DNA of 32,379 bases from Fibrobacter sp. (GCA_024399035.1 JAKSID010000031.1:1-32379); one strand, 5' to 3'; positions 16,298-26,068 are shown, counted from the stretch's first letter. Made by a program: numbers and translations. Notes: generated by a model not told the origin, from the sequence alone.

Positions 16298-16318
16298 TTT
16301 ACATACAAGAAATGTAAA
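16298..16318. promoter_or_regulatory. Putative enhancer palindrome in the divergent als-urt region
   Basis: TTTACAT-N7-ATGTAAA, centred at 16308, is about 151 bp from the predicted urtA start and about 95 bp from the predicted acetolactate-synthase start. The same sequence with one spacer change occurs at 27113-27133, upstream of the other sigma-54 promoter. A 12-bp palindrome AAACGTACGTTT (16356-16367) lies nearby. These are candidate binding sites for a sigma-54 activator that is not encoded in the window. Confidence 0.65.
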
Positions 16319-16432
16319 GCCACGCAAAAAAACGTGACTACGAGAACCTTACACAAAACGTACGTTTACAAAATTCGCAAAAATTTTAATTCGCATCCTA
16401 TTTATATAGGCAAAATGGATTTCTCTGAAAGT

Positions 16433-16448
16433 TGGCACGGCTTTTGCA
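16433..16448 (+). promoter_or_regulatory. Sigma-54 promoter of the urea transport/urease operon
   Basis: TGGCACG (16433-16439), GCTT, TTGC (16444-16447), A: a perfect -24/-12 element. Predicted +1 is at 16459, leaving a 24-nt leader with AAGGAG 8 nt before the urtA ATG. The 17-mer TTGGCACGGCTTTTGCA is identical to the one before the ATP-grasp gene at 27286. Confidence 0.88.
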
Positions 16449-16482
16449 ATTACACTGTCGAAACCAACAAGGAGAATTCCTC

Positions 16483-17712
16483 ATGAACATTACTCGTAAG
16501 TTCTTATCCGCTCTTGCTGCAGGCGCATTGGTCCTGGGTGCTTTTGGCCTTATGGGCTGCGAAGACAGCAAGGAGAGCGCAACCGTCAAGGTGGGCTTGC
16601 TTCACTCCCTCACTGGCCCCATGGCCATTAGTGAAAAGTCTGTCCGCGATGCAGAAGTCTTGGCTATCGAACAGATTAACAAGGCCGGTGGCGTTCTTGG
16701 TAAGCAGATTGTTTTTGTTGAAGAAGACGGCGCTTCTGAACCGTCCACTTTCGCAACCAAGGCTGAAAAGCTGATTGACATCGAAAAGGTTGTTACCGTA
16801 TTCGGCTGCTGGACTTCTTCTTCCCGTAAGGCTGTAAAGCCCATCTTCGAAGAATACAAGTCTCTGCTCTGGTACCCGGTGCAGTACGAAGGCATGGAAA
16901 TGTCCCCGAACATCGTCTATACCGGTGCAGCTCCTAACCAGCAGATTGTTCCGGCTATCGAGTACCTGATTTCCAAGGGTTACAAGAAGCTGTTCCTTTT
17001 GGGTTCCGACTACGTGTTCCCCCGCACCGCCAACATGATCATCAACGCTCAGGCTAAGGCTGCAGGCATCGCTGTGGTTGGCGAAGAATACGCCGATATG
17101 GACCAGACCGATTTCGCAGCAATTATCGCAAAGATCGAAGCCGCAAAGCCCGATGTTATCGTGAACACCTTGAACGGTACCGGCAACGTTTCCTTCTTCA
17201 AGCAGATGTCTGAAAAGAACTACTCCAGCAAGGAATACATGACTATGTCCTTCTCCATTGCTGAAGAAGAAGTTGCTACCATCGGCCCCGCTATCCTGAA
17301 GGGTCACATGGTTTCCTGGAACTACTACCAGACCACTTCTACTCCTGAAAACGAAGCCTTCGTCGCAGCCTACAAGGCAAAGTTCGGCGAGAAGCGCGTA
17401 ACTTCCGACCCGGCTGAAGCAGCATACGATGCAGTTTATCTATGGGCTGAAGCTGTGAAGGTTGCCAAGAGCTTCGAAGTGGAAGCAATCCTTACCGCAC
17501 TCAAGTCTGGTGCAATTTCCTTCAAGGCTCCGGAAGGCGTCGTAACTGTGGACGGCAAGTCTCAGCACCTCTCCAAGCCGGTCCGCGTAGGTGTCGTTAC
17601 CGACGATGGCTTGATCAAGGAAGTCTTTGCTACCGCAGGCCCCGTGGTTCCGGATCCGTACCTGACTACCTACGATTGGGCAGTAAAGGCCGGCCTCCAG
17701 CCCCTGAACTAA
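16483..17712 (+). CDS. urtA: Urea ABC transporter substrate-binding lipoprotein
   Basis: Binds urea for the UrtABCDE importer, 409 aa. The start at 16483 follows AAGGAG; an earlier in-frame start would precede the sigma-54 transcription start. The signal peptide has lipobox LMGC (Cys26), so the protein is lipid-anchored. The mature part is a type I Leu/Ile/Val-like binding fold with UrtA hallmarks: VKVGLLHSLTGPMAISE, FGCWTSSSRKAVKPIFEE, LLWYPVQYEGMEMSPNIVYTGAAPNQQ and LLGSDYVFPRTAN. It is first in the urt-ure operon and separated from urtB by a strong hairpin, which would raise its level relative to the membrane parts. Confidence 0.96.
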   Translation: MNITRKFLSALAAGALVLGAFGLMGCEDSKESATVKVGLLHSLTGPMAISEKSVRDAEVLAIEQINKAGGVLGKQIVFVEEDGASEPSTFATKAEKLIDIEKVVTVFGCWTSSSRKAVKPIFEEYKSLLWYPVQYEGMEMSPNIVYTGAAPNQQIVPAIEYLISKGYKKLFLLGSDYVFPRTANMIINAQAKAAGIAVVGEEYADMDQTDFAAIIAKIEAAKPDVIVNTLNGTGNVSFFKQMSEKNYSSKEYMTMSFSIAEEEVATIGPAILKGHMVSWNYYQTTSTPENEAFVAAYKAKFGEKRVTSDPAEAAYDAVYLWAEAVKVAKSFEVEAILTALKSGAISFKAPEGVVTVDGKSQHLSKPVRVGVVTDDGLIKEVFATAGPVVPDPYLTTYDWAVKAGLQPLN

Positions 17713-17742
17713 ATCTCATTTCGTTAATCCTCCAATAAGACC

Positions 17743-17799
17743 GCAGGCTCGCGCGCCTGCATCCACGCAACAGCGGGCCCTCGGGCCCGCGCCCTTTTT
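17743..17799 (+). terminator. Attenuator-like hairpins between urtA and urtB
   Basis: A hairpin GCAGGC-N6-GCCTGC (17743-17760) is followed by a very GC-rich one, GCGGGCC-N4-GGCCCGC (17773-17790), and a T run (17795-17799). This looks like an intrinsic terminator within the operon. Partial read-through would give more binding protein than permease and would also protect the urtA mRNA 3' end. Confidence 0.75.
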
Positions 17800-17848
17800 A
17801 ATTCAAATACAACCTCAACTTTTTAACCGCATTCGGACCGAGGGTACC

Positions 17849-18751
17849 TTGGAACAAACCATCAACATCCTTTTTAACGGTTTAAGCCTCAGCTCCATTA
17901 TTTTGCTGACCTCCTTAGGCCTTGCCATTACTTTTGGCGTAATGCGCGTCATCAACATGGCCCATGGCGAGTTTGTCATGATCGGCGCCTACACGACGTT
18001 TGTGGTTCAACAGATTTTCTCAAAGTTCCTGCCCGAAGCAATCGGCGGGCTTTACTACTTCGTAGCCATTGCAGCAGCATTCGGCGTTGCTTTCGGTCTG
18101 GGAAGCCTCCTCGAAAAATTTGTGATTTCCAGACTTTACGGCCGTGAAATCGATAGCCTTTTGGCCACATGGGGCATTAGCCTGATTTTGCAACAGGGAG
18201 CCCGTTCCATCTTTGGTTCCCAAGGCGTAAACGTTACCGCCCCCGCCTTCCTTAGCGGCGGTATCACTCTTGGAGAATGCACGTTCTCCTACAACAGAAT
18301 TTTCATCATCCTGCTGGTAGCCCTTTGCATGGGTGCCGTATGGCTCGTAATGTACAAGTCTAATTTCGGTTGCCAGATGCGCGCTGTGATGCAGAACCGC
18401 CCCATGGCTCAATGTATGGGCATCAACTCCCGTAAGGTAGACAACATCACCTTCGCCATGGGTTCCGGATTCGCAGGAATCGCCGGCTGCTCCGTGGCAC
18501 TCCTGGGTTCCATTGACTCCACCGTAGGCCAGAGCTACATTGTGAACTCCTTTATGGCGGTAGTGCTTGGGGGCGTTGGCAACTTGGCAGGTACAGTCAT
18601 CGGTTCCAGCATCATTGGCATCAGCTCCATCTTTACTGAAAACTACACCTCCTCCACAATTGCAAAGGCTGTAGTACTTCTCATCGTCATTGTGTTCTTG
18701 CAAAAGAGACCCCAAGGCCTGTTCGTTATCAAGAGCAGAAATTTGGATTAA
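17849..18751 (+). CDS. urtB: Urea ABC transporter permease UrtB
   Basis: A 300-aa inner-membrane permease of the LivH type. ITFGVMRVINMAHGEFVMIGAY near the N-terminus and MAVVLGGVGNLAGTVIGS near the C-terminus are the family signatures; about eight membrane segments are visible. The start is a TTG at 17849, supported by GAGGG five bases upstream and by the lack of an ATG before the first conserved helix. It pairs with UrtC. Confidence 0.94.
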   Translation: MEQTINILFNGLSLSSIILLTSLGLAITFGVMRVINMAHGEFVMIGAYTTFVVQQIFSKFLPEAIGGLYYFVAIAAAFGVAFGLGSLLEKFVISRLYGREIDSLLATWGISLILQQGARSIFGSQGVNVTAPAFLSGGITLGECTFSYNRIFIILLVALCMGAVWLVMYKSNFGCQMRAVMQNRPMAQCMGINSRKVDNITFAMGSGFAGIAGCSVALLGSIDSTVGQSYIVNSFMAVVLGGVGNLAGTVIGSSIIGISSIFTENYTSSTIAKAVVLLIVIVFLQKRPQGLFVIKSRNLD

Positions 18752-18780
18752 CGGTTTAACGAAGGATTTTAGGTACAACC

Positions 18781-19875
18781 ATGAAGGCTTTAAAACTATT
18801 CGAAAGACACGGATCCAACGTTACTTTTGGGATTATCGTTTTTATCCTGGCCATGATGCCTGTGCTCCTGATGCTGGGCGTGGTCAGCGGCGGTTCCACC
18901 ATCCTGTTCCTAGGCAAGTGCATTAGCTTTGCCATCGTAGCCATCGGCATCGATCTGATCTGGGGCTATACTGGAATTTTGAGCTTGGGTCACGGCTTGT
19001 ATTTTGCCTTGGGCGGATACGCCATGGCCATGTACCTGAAGATGCAGGCTACCGGCGGGCAGATTACAGACTTTATGCACATCGGCGGTTTGACAGAATT
19101 GCCTTTTGCCTGGAAGATTTTCACGCTTTCTCCGGGTAGCTTGCTCTTTGTCGTTATCGCCCCTGCAGTTGTGGCATGGATCGTTGGTTACTTCATTTTC
19201 AAGAACCGCGTGAAAGGCGTTTATTTTTCCATTATTTCTCAGGCCTTGACTTGGGCAGCATGCTCCCTGTTCATCGCCATGTCCCCCTACACCAACGGTA
19301 ACGTTGGCATCACCGAAATCAAGTCCATTTTCGGAAGCATCAAGGGTAGTGCAAACCAAGGAAATATGTTCCTGCTGTTCTATGCTGCACTCCTTACTTT
19401 GGTTGCAATTTACGCTCTCTCCAAATTCCTGGTAGAACGCAAGTTCGGTAGAGTACTGATTGCAATTCGAGACGGTGAAAACAGAACTTATTTCTCCGGC
19501 TATCCTGTAAGCCGCTACAAGACTTTCATCTACGTTCTTTCTGCAGCTTTCGCAGGAATCGCAGGCGCTATTTTCGTAAACTTCAACGGATGTATCACTC
19601 CTTCCCAGATGACAATCACCTACTCTATCGGCATGGTAATCTGGGTGGCCATCGGCGGCCGCGGAACCATCATCGGCGCTGTCATTGGAGCATTCTTCAT
19701 TAACATCTGTGAATACAACTTGAGCTCTGGAAGCACCGTAGAAGTTTGGCAGTACATTATCGGCGTTCTGTTCTGCGTCACCATCCTTTTCTTCAAGGGA
19801 GGAATCGTGGGACTTGTTCAAGATAAGGCTCCCAAATTTATTGCAAAAATTCGCGCAGGCAAAGTAAAGGCTTAA
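18781..19875 (+). CDS. urtC: Urea ABC transporter permease UrtC
   Basis: A 364-aa inner-membrane permease of the LivM type, the second translocation subunit. It contains IDLIWGYTGILSLGHGLYFALGGYAMAMYL, the urea-type loop with YTNGNVGITEIKSI, and the cytoplasmic coupling segment GRVLIAIRDGENRTYFSGYPVSRYK, then WVAIGGRGTIIGAVIGAF. The N-terminus (MKALKLFERHG) is short before the first helix. It starts 29 nt after urtB and ends 8 nt before urtD. Confidence 0.94.
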   Translation: MKALKLFERHGSNVTFGIIVFILAMMPVLLMLGVVSGGSTILFLGKCISFAIVAIGIDLIWGYTGILSLGHGLYFALGGYAMAMYLKMQATGGQITDFMHIGGLTELPFAWKIFTLSPGSLLFVVIAPAVVAWIVGYFIFKNRVKGVYFSIISQALTWAACSLFIAMSPYTNGNVGITEIKSIFGSIKGSANQGNMFLLFYAALLTLVAIYALSKFLVERKFGRVLIAIRDGENRTYFSGYPVSRYKTFIYVLSAAFAGIAGAIFVNFNGCITPSQMTITYSIGMVIWVAIGGRGTIIGAVIGAFFINICEYNLSSGSTVEVWQYIIGVLFCVTILFFKGGIVGLVQDKAPKFIAKIRAGKVKA

Positions 19876-19883
19876 GGTAGATT

Positions 19884-20714
19884 ATGCATCACGAAATTGT
19901 TTCGAAAGAAGAACTGCTTGCAAAGAACGAAAAGGCTGTTCCTATCAGACAGCTTTCACCCTTCGTTCTGGAAATCGATCATGTTTCCGTTTGCTTTGAC
20001 GGCTTTTATGCACTGACCAACGTCCACACCAAGGTTAAGAGAAATGACATTCATTTCTTCATTGGTCCTAACGGTGCAGGCAAAACCACTTTGCTGGACA
20101 TTATCTGTTCCAAGACAAAACCCACCAGCGGAAGCGTGATTTTCCATCCGATGTACAAGGAACCTGTGACCTTGACGGGAATGAAGGAATACAAGATTGT
20201 TTGGCTTGGAATCGGCAGAAAGTTCCAGGTGCCTTCTGTGTTTATCAACCTGACTGTAGAAGAAAACATGATCCTCTCCTTGAAAAAAGGCAAGAGAATC
20301 ATGGACACCATTCTTCGCAAGCCCAAGAAAGAAGAAATGGACCACATTGAAGAAACTTTGCAGAAGGTTGGTCTTGCCGACAAGCGCAATTGGCGTGCCG
20401 GTTCCTTGGCCCACGGCGAAAAGCAATGGCTTGAAATCGCTATGCAACTGGTGCAAAAGCCGGAAGTCATTATGTTGGACGAACCTGCCGCAGGTATGGG
20501 CAAGCCCGAGACTTTCAAGACCGGCGAAATCCTGAAGGAAATCAAGAAGGAATGCACCGTTATCGTGATTGAACACGATATGGATTTCGTCAAACAGATT
20601 GCAGACAAAGTAACTGTTCTTCACGAAGGAAAGATTCTGATGGAAGGCAGTGTAACAGAAGTGCTGGCTGACCCCACCGTGCAAAAGGTTTACTTAGGCC
20701 GCGGTGGCGAATAG
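19884..20714 (+). CDS. urtD: Urea ABC transporter ATP-binding protein UrtD
   Basis: A 276-aa ATPase subunit of the LivG type. Walker A GPNGAGKTT is at 61-69, the Q-loop region at GRKFQVPSVF (111-120), the signature-like LAHGEKQWLEIAM at about 175-187, and Walker B VIMLDEPAAGM with Glu200. The H-loop is in VIEHDMDFV. The signature LAHGEKQ in place of LSGGQ is usual for UrtD. A 28-residue N-terminal extension precedes the core. It lies 9 nt before urtE. Confidence 0.94.
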   Translation: MHHEIVSKEELLAKNEKAVPIRQLSPFVLEIDHVSVCFDGFYALTNVHTKVKRNDIHFFIGPNGAGKTTLLDIICSKTKPTSGSVIFHPMYKEPVTLTGMKEYKIVWLGIGRKFQVPSVFINLTVEENMILSLKKGKRIMDTILRKPKKEEMDHIEETLQKVGLADKRNWRAGSLAHGEKQWLEIAMQLVQKPEVIMLDEPAAGMGKPETFKTGEILKEIKKECTVIVIEHDMDFVKQIADKVTVLHEGKILMEGSVTEVLADPTVQKVYLGRGGE

Positions 20715-20723
20715 GAGATTTTT

Positions 20724-21437
20724 ATGCTTTACTTAAAAAACATGGATTCTTATTACGGCGAAAGTAAGGTCATCGAAGGCCTCTCTCTGGAGATTCCCAA
20801 GGGAAAGATCGTCAGCCTTATCGGCCGTAATGGCGTTGGCAAAAGCACTACTTTGAAGAGCATTATGGGCTTAGTCAAGACAGGTCCCGAAACCTCCCTG
20901 CTTTTTGATGGCAAGGAAATTGCCGGTTTGCCCGCATACGAACGCGTTCGACGCGGCATCGGTTATGTTCCCCAGGGTCGCGATATTTTCCCGCAGATGA
21001 CTGTTCTTGAAAACCTGGAATTGGGCGTGCAGCCTATGCTTGGCCGCGGCGAGAAGGTTGGCAAGAACAAGATTCCCGAATACTTGTACGATTTGTTCCC
21101 CATTCTTCCTAAGTTCGCCAAGCGCAGGGGCGGTGACCTTTCCGGAGGCCAGCAGCAGCAACTTGCCATCGCCCGCGCCTTGGTGCAGGATCCTAAAATC
21201 CTGATTCTGGACGAACCCACCGAAGGTATTCAGCCCTCCATCATCAACGACATCGGCCGTGCCATCCGCAAGATTAACGAATGGAAGGGCATTACCGTAT
21301 TGCTGGTAGAACAGTACCTGGATTTCGTCATGGAAAACAGCCACTACATCAACATCATGGAAAAGGGTAACATCATTTTCCACAAGGAAACTTCTCTTTG
21401 CGAAAAGGCTGAAGTCCAAAAACTGATGACGGATTAA
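20724..21437 (+). CDS. urtE: Urea ABC transporter ATP-binding protein UrtE
   Basis: A 237-aa ATPase subunit of the LivF type. It shows Walker [10 protein letters not shown] at 34-42, the [13 protein letters not shown] segment, signature [15 protein letters not shown], Walker [16 protein letters not shown] and the H-loop at [11 protein letters not shown] (Gln-Tyr replacing His, as in many UrtE/LivF proteins). A ribosome site (AGGAG) lies just before the ATG. The stop codon is 2 nt from the urease structural gene, so transport and hydrolysis genes are translated as one unit. Confidence 0.95.
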   Translation: MLYLKNMDSYYGESKVIEGLSLEIPKGKIVSLIGRNGVGKSTTLKSIMGLVKTGPETSLLFDGKEIAGLPAYERVRRGIGYVPQGRDIFPQMTVLENLELGVQPMLGRGEKVGKNKIPEYLYDLFPILPKFAKRRGGDLSGGQQQQLAIARALVQDPKILILDEPTEGIQPSIINDIGRAIRKINEWKGITVLLVEQYLDFVMENSHYINIMEKGNIIFHKETSLCEKAEVQKLMTD

Positions 21438-21439
21438 TT

Positions 21440-22120
21440 ATGCATTTAACTCCTAGAGAAACTGAAAAGCTGATGCTGCATTACGCAGGAATCGTCGCGA
21501 GCGAAAGATTGCAGCGCGGTTTAAAGCTGAACTACCCCGAGGCGATTGCCTACATCTCCAGCAAATTGCTGGAACTTGCCCGCAACGGCAAATCTGTAGC
21601 AGACTTGATGTCAGAAGGTCGCAAGATGCTCTCCGCAGATCAGGTTCTTGACGGCGTTGCAGAAATGATTCACGAAGTCCAACTGGAAGCCACCTTCCCC
21701 GACGGCACCAAGCTTGTCACCGTACACGATCCCATTCCTACCACCGGAAAAATCATTCCTGGCGAAGTCCTTGTGGAAGACGGTTTCATTGAATTGAACG
21801 CCGGCAAGAAAGCCATCGTTTTAGACGTTACCAATACCGCGGATCGCCCTGTTCAGGTAGGCTCCCACTTCCATTTCTTCGAAGTCAACAAGAAGTTGGA
21901 TTTCAACCGCACAGCCGCCTACGGCATGCGTCTGGATATTCCCGCAGGCACCGCTGTTCGTTTTGAACCTGGCGAAACAAAGACTGTGAACCTGGTGGAA
22001 ATCGGCGGCTCCCGCGAGGGCCACGGCTTGAATGGCCTTGTAGAAGGCTTGATGGACGACGAAAAGATTAAAACCGCAGCATTAGACAAAGCTTCTGCAG
22101 AAAAATTCGCAGGCGTATAA
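21440..22120 (+). CDS. ureAB: Urease gamma-beta fusion subunit
   Basis: A 226-aa protein joining the two small urease subunits. Residues 1-100 are the gamma subunit ([64 protein letters not shown]). Residues about 108-226 are the beta subunit ([60 protein letters not shown]). The same fusion order is known from Helicobacter UreA. The ORF is uninterrupted, so this is a real fusion. It is 12 nt before ureC. Confidence 0.95.
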   Translation: MHLTPRETEKLMLHYAGIVASERLQRGLKLNYPEAIAYISSKLLELARNGKSVADLMSEGRKMLSADQVLDGVAEMIHEVQLEATFPDGTKLVTVHDPIPTTGKIIPGEVLVEDGFIELNAGKKAIVLDVTNTADRPVQVGSHFHFFEVNKKLDFNRTAAYGMRLDIPAGTAVRFEPGETKTVNLVEIGGSREGHGLNGLVEGLMDDEKIKTAALDKASAEKFAGV

Positions 22121-22132
22121 AGGCGGGAATTT

Positions 22133-23845
22133 ATGTACAAGATTTCTAGAAAAGATTATGCACAAATGTACGGTCCCACAGTCGGTGACCGCGTCCGTCT
22201 TGCAGATACTTCCCTCATCGTAGAAGTGGAAAAGGATTATTGCGTCTACGGCGACGAAGCAAAATTCGGCGGAGGCAAGTCCCTTCGCGATGGCATGGGT
22301 CAAGCCGTCCCCTTTAAGGATGAAGAATGCTTGGACACCGTGATTACAAGCGCGCTCGTCATTGACGCTACTGGAATTTTCAAGGCCGACATTGGCATTA
22401 AGGACGGCCTGATTGCAGGAATCGGTAAAGCCGGCAACCCCCACATGATGGACGGTGTTACCCCTGGTATGGTCATAGGAGCCTCCACCGAAGCTATTGC
22501 CGGCGAAGGCCTGATTTTGACTGCGGGCGGAATCGACACCCACATTCATTTTATTTCGCCCACACAAGTTCGCACAGCCCTTTATAGCGGCGTCACGACG
22601 ATGGTTGGGGGCGGTACAGGCCCTGCCGACGGCACCAACGCCACCACTTGTACACCGGGCGCGTTCAACATTCACAGAATGTTGGAAGCAGCAGAAGACT
22701 TACCCGTCAATTTGGCTTTCCTCGGAAAAGGGAACGGATCCAACCCGGAACCTTTACGCGAACAGATTCGCGCAGGTGCCGCAGGCCTCAAGCTTCATGA
22801 AGACTGGGGTTCCACACCCAAGGCAATCGACACTTGCCTGGGCGTCGCAGACGAATTTGACGTTCAAGTTTCAATCCACACAGATACATTAAACGAAGGC
22901 GGCTTCGTAGAAGACACCATCTCAGCCTTTAAGGGGCGAACCATCCACACCTACCATACGGAAGGTGCGGGCGGTGGACACGCACCCGACATCATTCGCG
23001 CAGCCGCCTTCCCTAATGTTCTGCCCTCTTCTACAAACCCCACCATGCCTTTCACAAAGAATACCATCGACGAGCATCTGGATATGCTGATGGTATGCCA
23101 TCATCTTGACAAAAACAACAAGGAAGACGTAGCTTTCGCAGACTCTCGAATTCGTCCGGAAACCATTGCCGCCGAAGACGTTCTTCACGACATGGGCATT
23201 TTCTCCATGATGAGTTCTGACTCCCAGGCCATGGGCCGCGTAGGCGAAGTCATTACCCGCACTTGGCAAACCGCCGACAAGATGAAAAAGCAACGTGGAA
23301 CATTGGAAACTGACACCCCGCGTAACGACAATAACCGCGTCAAGCGCTACGTTGCCAAGTACACCATCAATCCTGCCATCACCCACGGAATCTCGAAGTA
23401 TGTGGGTTCCGTTGAAGTGGGCAAGATTGCAGACCTGGTTTTGTGGCGCCCCGATATGTTCGGAGCAAAACCCGAGATGATTTTGAAGTCCGGCTTTATC
23501 TGCGCTTCTAAAATGGGCGACGCCAACGCCAGCATTCCCACCCCGGAACCGGTGGTGTACACCGACATGTTCGGCGCCCACGGAAAGGCCCTGGCAAAGA
23601 CTTGCATCACCTTCGTTTCGGAATACGCCTTTACCCACGGCATCAAGGAAAAGCTTGGATTATCTAGAACCGTTCTTCCTGTTAGCAATTGCCGTAACAT
23701 CGGGAAAAAGGACATGGTCCACAACAATCGTATCGCAAAACTGGAAGTCGATCCAGAAACTTACACCGTCAAGGTGGACGGAGAAAGAATCACCTGCGAG
23801 GCCGCCACAGAGCTCTCCCTCGCCAGAAGATACTTCCTCTTCTAA
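22133..23845 (+). CDS. ureC: Urease alpha (catalytic) subunit
   Basis: Hydrolyses urea to ammonia and carbamate at a dinuclear nickel centre in the cytoplasm, 570 aa, full length. All catalytic residues are present at a constant +3 offset from the Klebsiella numbering: His137 and His139 (THIH), carbamylated Lys220 and His222 (GLKLHEDWG), His249, His275 ([12 protein letters not shown]), flap Cys322-His323 (MVCHHL) and Asp363. The N-terminus ([23 protein letters not shown]) and the C-terminal ARRYFLF are intact. It should be active once assembled with the gamma-beta fusion and the accessory proteins encoded downstream. Confidence 0.97.
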   Translation: MYKISRKDYAQMYGPTVGDRVRLADTSLIVEVEKDYCVYGDEAKFGGGKSLRDGMGQAVPFKDEECLDTVITSALVIDATGIFKADIGIKDGLIAGIGKAGNPHMMDGVTPGMVIGASTEAIAGEGLILTAGGIDTHIHFISPTQVRTALYSGVTTMVGGGTGPADGTNATTCTPGAFNIHRMLEAAEDLPVNLAFLGKGNGSNPEPLREQIRAGAAGLKLHEDWGSTPKAIDTCLGVADEFDVQVSIHTDTLNEGGFVEDTISAFKGRTIHTYHTEGAGGGHAPDIIRAAAFPNVLPSSTNPTMPFTKNTIDEHLDMLMVCHHLDKNNKEDVAFADSRIRPETIAAEDVLHDMGIFSMMSSDSQAMGRVGEVITRTWQTADKMKKQRGTLETDTPRNDNNRVKRYVAKYTINPAITHGISKYVGSVEVGKIADLVLWRPDMFGAKPEMILKSGFICASKMGDANASIPTPEPVVYTDMFGAHGKALAKTCITFVSEYAFTHGIKEKLGLSRTVLPVSNCRNIGKKDMVHNNRIAKLEVDPETYTVKVDGERITCEAATELSLARRYFLF

Positions 23846-23867
23846 ATCAACCCACAAGGAGTCCAAA

Positions 23868-24377
23868 ATGATCGCCGAAAAAATTCTTGGAAACCTTCAC
23901 AAAAGTTCCGAAACGCCCTCAAAGGTTGTCGTTGACATTCCCTTTGAATGGTTCGAGACAGACAGACATCGCATTTTGAAAATGGCCGATGATGGAACAG
24001 AAATAGGCATTCAGATTGATGAAAATCTTTCTGATGGCGATGTTCTTGCTGTAACAACCGATAAAATCTACGCTGTCAAAATCAAGAAATCCAAACTAGT
24101 TCGCATTTCCGTAAAAACGATGGAAGAAATGGGCCGCCTGGGTTTTGAATTGGGCAACCGCCATTTGTCCCTACAAATTGCAAACGATAGCATCACCATT
24201 CCCTTTGATCCCCCCACATTCGAATACCTCATCCGCCTCGGTTTCTACCCTCGAATTGTAGAAGATGTCTTTGCTGACTATATCGTGTGCAAGGCTCACG
24301 GAGCAACTCACAGCCACTCCCATGAGCATAGCCACGAGCATCATCACGACTCCGAAGGCCACCATCACGAGCATTAG
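23868..24377 (+). CDS. ureE: Urease accessory protein UreE, nickel metallochaperone
   Basis: A 169-aa nickel chaperone for urease maturation. AAGGAG lies before the ATG at 23868. The N-terminal UreE peptide-binding domain (about 1-70) includes the FEWFETDRHRIL segment. The C-terminal metal-binding domain contains ELGNRHLSLQI. The last about 25 residues are a His-rich tail with repeated HSHEH and HHHD/HHHEH motifs that bind several nickel ions. It is followed 2 nt later by ureF. Confidence 0.93.
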   Translation: MIAEKILGNLHKSSETPSKVVVDIPFEWFETDRHRILKMADDGTEIGIQIDENLSDGDVLAVTTDKIYAVKIKKSKLVRISVKTMEEMGRLGFELGNRHLSLQIANDSITIPFDPPTFEYLIRLGFYPRIVEDVFADYIVCKAHGATHSHSHEHSHEHHHDSEGHHHEH

Positions 24378-24379
24378 CC

Positions 24380-25069
24380 ATGCTTGCTACACTTCGGATG
24401 ATTCAGGTTTGCGACAGCCTGTTTCCCATTGGAGCCTTCACCCTCTCCAATGGTCTTGAGACGTTGATCGCTAACAAAACCATTACTGACGGAAGCTCCC
24501 TGGAAGAATACGTTTCCAGTTTTTTGAGCCTCCTGCCCTACAACGATTTGGGCGTGATGATGTTAAGCTACGATCATGCCCACAACATGGATTTCATCAA
24601 GAAACTGGACATCTTTTCCATGGCTCTAAAAGCCCCCGAAGAAGTCCGCACCGGTTCCAAGAAACTTTGCAGCAGGTTCCTTAAAATCTACAGGGAATTC
24701 GAGGGCGCCACAGATCACAGCTACCCAGCGCTAGATACCTACCGCGACGTTGTCGCCGATGGAGATTGCATCGGAAACCACGCCATCGCCGTGGGCCTTT
24801 TCGCTAATGATATCGGCCTCGACAAGGACGAAGCGGCCAGCATCTATACCTATAGCCTTTTGAACGCCATCGTTACCAACGGGGTCAAAATGATTCCCCT
24901 GAGCCAGATGGTGGGACAAAAAATACTCAGTCTAAGCCAAAAGAAAATCCTCCTGGCGGTTCAACAAGCCGCGACGCTCCAAATGGACGACCTTGGAGTC
25001 GGAGGAGTTGGCATAGATATTGCAAGTATGAAACACGAAGAGCTTTATTCACGACTTTACATGAGTTAA
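24380..25069 (+). CDS. ureF: Urease accessory protein UreF
   Basis: A 229-aa all-helical accessory protein that with UreD and UreG delivers nickel to apo-urease and acts on the UreG GTPase. Family features: [20 protein letters not shown] at the N-terminus, [16 protein letters not shown] mid-protein, and [22 protein letters not shown] in the C-terminal half. The length is typical. It starts 2 nt after ureE and ends 8 nt before ureG. Confidence 0.93.
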   Translation: MLATLRMIQVCDSLFPIGAFTLSNGLETLIANKTITDGSSLEEYVSSFLSLLPYNDLGVMMLSYDHAHNMDFIKKLDIFSMALKAPEEVRTGSKKLCSRFLKIYREFEGATDHSYPALDTYRDVVADGDCIGNHAIAVGLFANDIGLDKDEAASIYTYSLLNAIVTNGVKMIPLSQMVGQKILSLSQKKILLAVQQAATLQMDDLGVGGVGIDIASMKHEELYSRLYMS

Positions 25070-25077
25070 TTGAGTTT

Positions 25078-25686
25078 ATGAGTTACGTAAAAATTGGCGT
25101 TGGAGGCCCCGTAGGCTCCGGAAAGACCGCTTTGATTGAAAGACTTACTCGAAAAATGAGCAAGGAATACAGCATTTGCGTGGTCACCAACGATATTTAC
25201 ACCAAGGAAGACGCCGAATTCTTGATCAAGAATTCCGCCTTGCCCGCCGAGCGAATCGTAGGCGTAGAAACCGGTGGATGCCCCCATACCGCCATTCGCG
25301 AAGACTGCTCCATGAACCTGGAAGCCGTGGACGAAATGGCCCACAAGTTCCCCGATGTGCAGATTATTTTCATCGAAAGCGGCGGCGATAACTTGTCCGC
25401 AACTTTCAGCCCCGACTTGGCCGACGCAAGCATTTACGTGATTGACGTGGCCCAAGGCGAAAAGATTCCCCGCAAGGGAGGCCCCGGCGTTATGCGTTCC
25501 GACTTGCTTGTAATCAACAAGACGGACTTGGCCCCACTCGTAGGCGCAAGCCTAGAAGTCATGGCCCGAGATTCCGAACGTATGCGAGAAGGCCGCAAGT
25601 TTTTATTCACGAACCTAATGAGCATGGATGGCGTAGACGAAGTCATTGCATGGATCAAGAAGGCCGTTTTATTCGAAGGTATTTAA
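25078..25686 (+). CDS. ureG: Urease accessory protein UreG, GTPase
   Basis: A 202-aa SIMIBI-class GTPase that couples GTP hydrolysis to nickel insertion. P-loop GGPVGSGKT is at 9-17, [15 protein letters not shown] follows, the nickel-binding Cys68-Pro-His70 lies in [29 protein letters not shown] is switch-like, and NKTDLAP is the base-recognition motif. Length and all motifs are normal. It is followed by two small membrane protein genes before ureD. Confidence 0.96.
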   Translation: MSYVKIGVGGPVGSGKTALIERLTRKMSKEYSICVVTNDIYTKEDAEFLIKNSALPAERIVGVETGGCPHTAIREDCSMNLEAVDEMAHKFPDVQIIFIESGGDNLSATFSPDLADASIYVIDVAQGEKIPRKGGPGVMRSDLLVINKTDLAPLVGASLEVMARDSERMREGRKFLFTNLMSMDGVDEVIAWIKKAVLFEGI

Positions 25687-25704
25687 CTTTCAAAGGAGTC
25701 CAAT

Positions 25705-26067
25705 ATGGCATGTTTTATAGTTCCCGCAACAGAAGCTCTCATCACCACAGCCGTCACCCTGGTTGTGGAAAAAAAGATGTCTGAAAAGGCTCCGTTGCAA
25801 GCACCCCGCCGCTTGTCCAAGCTGCTGTGGGGCGGTTCCGCCCTGCTTGCATTCGAGCATTTCTGGCACGGCGAAATCCAGCCGTTCTATCCCTTCCTTA
25901 CGGCAGCACAGACCCCCGAATCCACCCAGACGATGCTCCATGAAATGTCTACCGTAGGCGTGGGCATGGCGTGCATGGTCACCTTGGCGTGGGCGGCGTC
26001 CTTAATATTCCTAAAGACCAAGGGCAAGTCAGAAATAACACACGCAACCCAGTCCGAGGAGGCATAA
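25705..26067 (+). CDS. Small membrane protein A within the urease operon, unknown function
   Basis: A 120-aa protein with about three membrane segments (roughly 4-21, 37-54, 78-103). AAAGGAG lies before the ATG. Polar or metal-capable residues cluster at the membrane edges: EHFWHGE (51-57, His52 and His55) and MLHEMST (His79, Glu80). No family is recognised with confidence. It lies between ureG and ureD, one base before membrane protein B, in a tightly packed operon, so a role linked to urea, ammonia or nickel movement is possible but unproven. The two proteins may form a complex. Confidence 0.8.
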   Translation: MACFIVPATEALITTAVTLVVEKKMSEKAPLQAPRRLSKLLWGGSALLAFEHFWHGEIQPFYPFLTAAQTPESTQTMLHEMSTVGVGMACMVTLAWAASLIFLKTKGKSEITHATQSEEA

Positions 26068-26068
26068 A

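Noticed and set aside
25863..25878. TGGCACG in membrane protein A as a further sigma-54 promoter
   Set aside because: The -12 TTGC element is absent at the needed distance (AATC instead).
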